54,378 nt of DNA, from assembly GCA_946480785.1 (NCBI GenBank), contig CAMLLD010000043.1:1-54378 (forward strand), in the 5' to 3' direction. Position 1 is the stretch's first letter; every line of letters starts with the position of its first letter. Made by a program: the position numbers and the translations under genes. Positions 51,236-54,378 of the stretch are shown piece after piece. Source of the DNA: an uncultured Blastocatellia bacterium (GTDB lineage Bacteria > Acidobacteriota > Blastocatellia > Pyrinomonadales > Pyrinomonadaceae). The notes beneath the pieces were generated by a model that had not been told where the DNA came from, ran no database searches, and saw only the letters and a program-made list of their open reading frames with translations.

Positions 51236-52867
51236 GTGCCTTTCGAGCAAGCTCCGCCAACTCTCGGCAATCAGTACGAAGACGATCGTGTGTTGCGATC
51301 GTATCTCGCGCGCGTGTGTCCGGCGGAGATGCTGCGCGAGATCGAGCCGTCGCTGTTTGAGATGAGCCGTCTCGCGGGCGGCGAGCTTTACCAGTTGCAA
51401 CTCGCGGATCGGTTGAACGAGCCGCGCTTGACGCAGTGGGACGCGTGGGGCAATCGCGTCGATCGGATCGAGTTGACGCCGCTGTGGCGCCTCGCCGAAC
51501 GCATCGCGGTCGAGCACGGTGTCGTGGCCACCGCTTACGAACGCAAACACGGCGCGCTATCGCGAGTTCATCAGTGTGCGCTCGCTTACCTCTTCACGCC
51601 TTCGACCGACATCTACAGTTGTCCGCTCGCGATGACTGACGGCGCTGCGCGCACGTTGCTCGCTTCGGGGAACCAGGAGTTGATCGAGCGCGCGGTGCCG
51701 CATTTGATCACTCGCGAACCGTCGGAGTTTTGGACGGCGGGACAGTGGATGACTGAGATCACCGGCGGTTCGGATGTCGGCTTGTCGGAAACGATTGCGA
51801 AGCCAGGCGCGAACGCGCGCGAGTTTCGGTTGTACGGGCGTAAGTGGTTTACGTCAGCAATCAGTTCGCCGATCGCGCTTACGCTCGCGCGGCCCGAAGG
51901 CAATCCGCCGGGCGGCCGTGGTCTCGCGCTCTTCTATCTCGAAACGCGCGACGAGCAAGGCCGGCCGCGCAACATCGAGATTAATCGACTCAAAGACAAG
52001 CTCGGCACGCGCAAGGTGCCGACCGCCGAGCTGACGCTGAACGGCACGCCCGCGCAACTCGTGCTCGGAACCACTGACGGCGTGCGCAACATCGCGCCGT
52101 TGCTCAACATCACCCGGCTGTGGAACGGCATCAGCGCCGTGTCGCTCATGCGTCGCGGTGTCGCGCTCGCGTTTGACTACGCCCGCAAGCGCGTCGCATT
52201 TGGTTCGACGCTTGCCGAGAAAGCCTTGCACATGGACACGCTGCTGGGACTTCAGGCCGGGGTCGAAGCAGCGTTTCATCTGGCGTTCTATGTGGCGGAG
52301 TTAACCGGGCGGAGCGAGGCGGGTGAAATCGACGAACACGACGCGCGGCTGTTGCGGCTGTTGACGCCGGTGATGAAGTTGACGACGGCGAAACAGGCGG
52401 TGAGTGTCGCGAGTGAAGTGCTGGAGTCGTTTGGCGGCGCGGGATACGTGGAAGACACGGGCTTGCCGGTGTTGCTGCGCGATAGCCAGGTGTTGCCGAT
52501 TTGGGAAGGAACTACAAACGTGCTCGCGCTCGATACCTTGCGCGCGCTTGGCGACGCTGAATCGCTCGAGCCGCTGAGGTCGTTTGCGACGCGGCTGTTC
52601 GAGACTCTTCACGATCCACAACTCATCGACCTCAGCCGGGTCGCGCTCACTGCACTCGAACATGCCGAGAGCTGGTTCAAAGAAGCACAAGCAACAAGCC
52701 GTTCGCACGTCGAAGCCGGAGCGCGGCGTTTCGCCCTGACTCTCGGGCGCGCAATCGAACTCGCGCTCCTCATCCGACACGCCCACTGGTCCCAAGAGCA
52801 CGAGCAGGATCAACAAAGTACCGCGTCGGCTCAACGTTTCGCCCAGTCGGGCGTAGACCTAATCTGA
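51236..52867 (+). CDS. AidB-like acyl-CoA dehydrogenase
   Basis: A 543-aa flavoprotein from GTG 51236. Its length and N-terminus (NQYEDDRVLRSYLARVCPAE) match the AidB/acyl-CoA dehydrogenase branch rather than the 380-aa fatty-acid enzymes. Family blocks are ALAYLFTPSTDIYSCPLAMT, FWTAGQWMTEITGGSDVGLS (the FAD-side TE-x-x-GSD motif), RLYGRKWFTSAISSP, ARKRVAFGSTLAEKALHMDT, and the C-terminal QVLPIWEGTTNVLALDTLRA. E. coli AidB is induced by alkylating agents and binds DNA; the substrate of most homologues is unknown. No operon partner is apparent: it follows the palindromic element and faces a convergent zinc-ribbon gene 4 bp away. Confidence 0.9.
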   Translation: MPFEQAPPTLGNQYEDDRVLRSYLARVCPAEMLREIEPSLFEMSRLAGGELYQLQLADRLNEPRLTQWDAWGNRVDRIELTPLWRLAERIAVEHGVVATAYERKHGALSRVHQCALAYLFTPSTDIYSCPLAMTDGAARTLLASGNQELIERAVPHLITREPSEFWTAGQWMTEITGGSDVGLSETIAKPGANAREFRLYGRKWFTSAISSPIALTLARPEGNPPGGRGLALFYLETRDEQGRPRNIEINRLKDKLGTRKVPTAELTLNGTPAQLVLGTTDGVRNIAPLLNITRLWNGISAVSLMRRGVALAFDYARKRVAFGSTLAEKALHMDTLLGLQAGVEAAFHLAFYVAELTGRSEAGEIDEHDARLLRLLTPVMKLTTAKQAVSVASEVLESFGGAGYVEDTGLPVLLRDSQVLPIWEGTTNVLALDTLRALGDAESLEPLRSFATRLFETLHDPQLIDLSRVALTALEHAESWFKEAQATSRSHVEAGARRFALTLGRAIELALLIRHAHWSQEHEQDQQSTASAQRFAQSGVDLI

Positions 52868-52870
52868 TTG

Positions 52871-53101
52871 TTAGTCCCCGGAGTGAGGCGTTTTGCGCCG
52901 TTCGACCGTATGCTGATAGCGCTCGATCTCGTCTGCCTCGTATACGGCCGTGTGCCCGCATTGAATGCAGCGCCACTTGTAGCTGCGCAGCAGCGCCGAT
53001 TGCCCGTGAGACGGATCGCGGTGGAGCGGCTGCCTTGTACCGCACTGCTTGCACGTGATCACGAGGTACCACGCGTAGGGTTCGCACACTGATAAGGGCA
53101 T
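52871..53101 (-). CDS. Small zinc-ribbon protein
   Basis: A 76-aa protein with two CxxC pairs: ITCKQCGTRQPL and WRCIQCGHTAVYEADEIERY. The spacing of 28 residues between pairs suits a single zinc ribbon. The end is basic and disordered. Function is unknown; such proteins may bind nucleic acid or protein partners. The start at ATG 53099-53101 lacks a clear ribosome-binding site. The stop is 3 bp beyond the convergent acyl-CoA dehydrogenase stop. Confidence 0.65.
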   Translation of the reverse strand: MPLSVCEPYAWYLVITCKQCGTRQPLHRDPSHGQSALLRSYKWRCIQCGHTAVYEADEIERYQHTVERRKTPHSGD

Positions 53102-53217
53102 GGGGGCAAACTGGCCAAACCTGATTTAGGGAAACGAGTGGCCAGCGTATCCGGCTTTTAGACCATTTTCCGCAGTCTGTCAATTCGCTGTCGTACATAA
53201 GGGAATAATTTCTGTCG

Positions 53218-54150
53218 TTAACGGCTGGGGCACTTCAAGAACTCACCCGCAGTGGCCGAGTAGCAGTCGTCGATGATCAGTTTGCCGAGGTGAATGATCA
53301 CGACCTCCGGCAGGTCGCTCAGCTTCATGTTCGGACCGACCACTTCATACAACTGCCCTTGCGGCTCGGCGTCGCGGGAATCGAGTAGCTCGTTCTCCGT
53401 TCGGCCGTCGCCGCGGAAATGTTCGAACAGGCTGAGCTTGTCTTCGAGCAGCTTGCGATACCGCCACAGCGGGCCGCCGGTCGCGTGCAGCACCGCGTAA
53501 GCTTTCGTCTTCCGCTTTAGCTGCTGTCTCGCCGTTGACTGAAACCGCCGCACGAACGATCTGTCGCTCGACGGCAGACAGATGTTCGCTACCGGCATTT
53601 GATTTTGTTTGCATAGCGAGCTGCGCTCGTCCTGGACGAGGTGCGTGAACAGCGACAGCACGTTGTCCCAGGTCGTTGCATAGACACCTCGTCGCCAGTC
53701 ACCGCTGAGGTTCCCGTTACTCACTGTCGACAAGCTGACGTCGTCCGGATAACGAAAGAGCATCACCACCATGTCGGCGTTGCGCTGAGAACGAATCATG
53801 TCCTCGGCTTCGTAACCGATGTCGCCGTAGATCTCGAGCAGTGATTTGCCGAAGAAGCCCTCGGGCGTCGTCAGGAAGGCGAACGGCCGCACAGGTCCCG
53901 CGAGGACCGCGGTGGGCAGCAGTTTGTTATCGGGCGTCAGTACGAACCTTCGTTCCGTGATACGCACGAAGTAGCGCGAGGGCTTCGGCAACTGCGACAG
54001 CGGCACCTTATCGCTGCGCGGGTCCTGCAGGATCTTCACCAACTCCCGCATGTGCGGCGACGGCGAGTTTTCATAAAGGACCGTGCGCTGTTGCGCGTAG
54101 ATTGGATTGATGAGCGCGAGGAAAAACAGGAGACGATAGAGTCTTGGCAT
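53218..54150 (-). CDS. Exported protein of unknown function
   Basis: A 310-aa protein with a clear signal peptide (MPRLYRLLFFLALINPIYAQ). I do not recognise the family. The mature part contains a hydrophilic N-terminal region (ENSPSPHMRELVKILQDPRS), a beta-rich block (YFVRITERRFVLTPDNKLLP), an alpha/beta centre (EDMIRSQRNADMVVMLFRYP), two lone Cys near LCKQNQMPVANICLP that could form a disulfide, and a last pair in DDCYSATAGEFLKCPSR. The gene stands alone on the minus strand. About 230 bp upstream the window ends in a repeat that may be an insertion-sequence end. Confidence 0.7.
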   Translation of the reverse strand: MPRLYRLLFFLALINPIYAQQRTVLYENSPSPHMRELVKILQDPRSDKVPLSQLPKPSRYFVRITERRFVLTPDNKLLPTAVLAGPVRPFAFLTTPEGFFGKSLLEIYGDIGYEAEDMIRSQRNADMVVMLFRYPDDVSLSTVSNGNLSGDWRRGVYATTWDNVLSLFTHLVQDERSSLCKQNQMPVANICLPSSDRSFVRRFQSTARQQLKRKTKAYAVLHATGGPLWRYRKLLEDKLSLFEHFRGDGRTENELLDSRDAEPQGQLYEVVGPNMKLSDLPEVVIIHLGKLIIDDCYSATAGEFLKCPSR

Positions 54151-54341
54151 TGTACGTGTTGCTCCAGTCGAACTGCGGCTGAGAATTATTCTCGGCCTTT
54201 AAGAAAACTGAGGAGTTTGACAACTTCGATTACGGCTAAACCGAAAGTGGCGTGCACATTAGTAGACACCGGTGAACGTTGTGTCTACGCCAATCGACAC
54301 GTATGACTATATGACCAGCGACGCTCAAATTACTATGTTGT

Positions 54342-54378
54342 TAGCAAGTGAAAATGTCCGGTTTTTGTAGCAAGTGAA
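54342..54378. mobile_element. Possible insertion-sequence terminal repeat at the window edge
   Basis: TAGCAAGTGAA occurs at 54342-54352 and again at 54368-54378, 26 bp apart, with AATGTCCGG after the first copy. Tandem near-end repeats of this AAGTGAAAATGTCC kind remind me of the multiple terminal repeats of IS21-type elements. No transposase is inside the window, so the call depends on sequence beyond 54378. Confidence 0.35.

Noticed and set aside
1..54378. CRISPR arrays, rRNA and tRNA genes
   Set aside because: No regularly spaced repeats and no recognisable tRNA cloverleaf or rRNA blocks were found by eye; small RNAs cannot be excluded.

Overview
The window reads as chromosomal DNA of a high-GC soil-type bacterium, most likely an acidobacterium of the Blastocatellia type. 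This is inference from content: eukaryotic-type Ser/Thr kinases with TolB-like and TPR tails, a huge RHS protein with CBM/FN3/Ig modules, DUF3857 proteins, a fulvocin C-like precursor, and CgeB-type glycosyltransferases. No rRNA, tRNA or CRISPR array was seen.

Layout. (1) 1-8.8 kb: a copper/heavy-metal locus. The minus strand carries a small DUF2946-like protein followed by a complete tripartite RND pump (outer-membrane factor, lipoprotein adaptor, CusA/CzcA pump). A secreted multicopper oxidase is divergent. (2) 8.8-13.2 kb: a double VOC-domain protein, a tiny membrane protein, and an operon of a 116-aa unknown with a 932-aa outer-membrane barrel-like protein carrying a large helical insertion. 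(3) 13.4-21.6 kb, minus strand: a 2386-aa RHS protein followed by two small, distantly paralogous secreted proteins. (4) 21.9-25.9 kb: an operon of two Ser/Thr kinases around a DUF4242 protein. The second kinase is fused to a thioredoxin-like domain whose CxxC has become SETS. (5) 26.0-28.6 kb, visibly lower GC: a fulvocin C-like bacteriocin precursor (eight Cys in its last 42 residues) with a Wzz-like and a coiled-coil membrane protein, preceded by a decayed gene fragment. (6) 28.5-30.4 kb: a GT9-like glycosyltransferase and a Crp/Fnr-type regulator. (7) 30.5-42.3 kb: a tightly packed 12-gene sugar cluster with mostly overlapping genes: NAD epimerase, MDR dehydrogenase, Gfo/Idh oxidoreductase, GT4, four CgeB-type glycosyltransferases, a histidine phosphatase, a sugar nucleotidyltransferase, a methyltransferase and a glycosidase whose motif order looks circularly permuted. 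(8) 42.3-54.4 kb: a DUF3857/transglutaminase-fold protein lacking the usual Cys, a MocR regulator with a coupled methyltransferase, a hybrid histidine kinase broken by a frameshift, a nested palindromic (REP-like) element, an AidB-like acyl-CoA dehydrogenase, a zinc-ribbon protein and an unknown secreted protein. The right edge carries a repeated motif that may be the tip of an insertion sequence.

How the genes work together. The pump would move Cu/Ag or a similar ion from periplasm to exterior while the oxidase detoxifies Cu(I). The sugar cluster looks like one pathway: activation (nucleotidyltransferase, phosphatase), modification (epimerase, two dehydrogenases, methyltransferase), successive glycosyl transfer (five transferases) and trimming (glycosidase). 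No Wzx/Wzy/ABC exporter is inside it, so the product may be a small or cytoplasmic glycoside. The best candidates for undescribed biology are the bacteriocin triad, the permuted glycosidase in the CgeB array, the cysteine-less thioredoxin-kinase, and the RHS protein with its two trailing paralogues.
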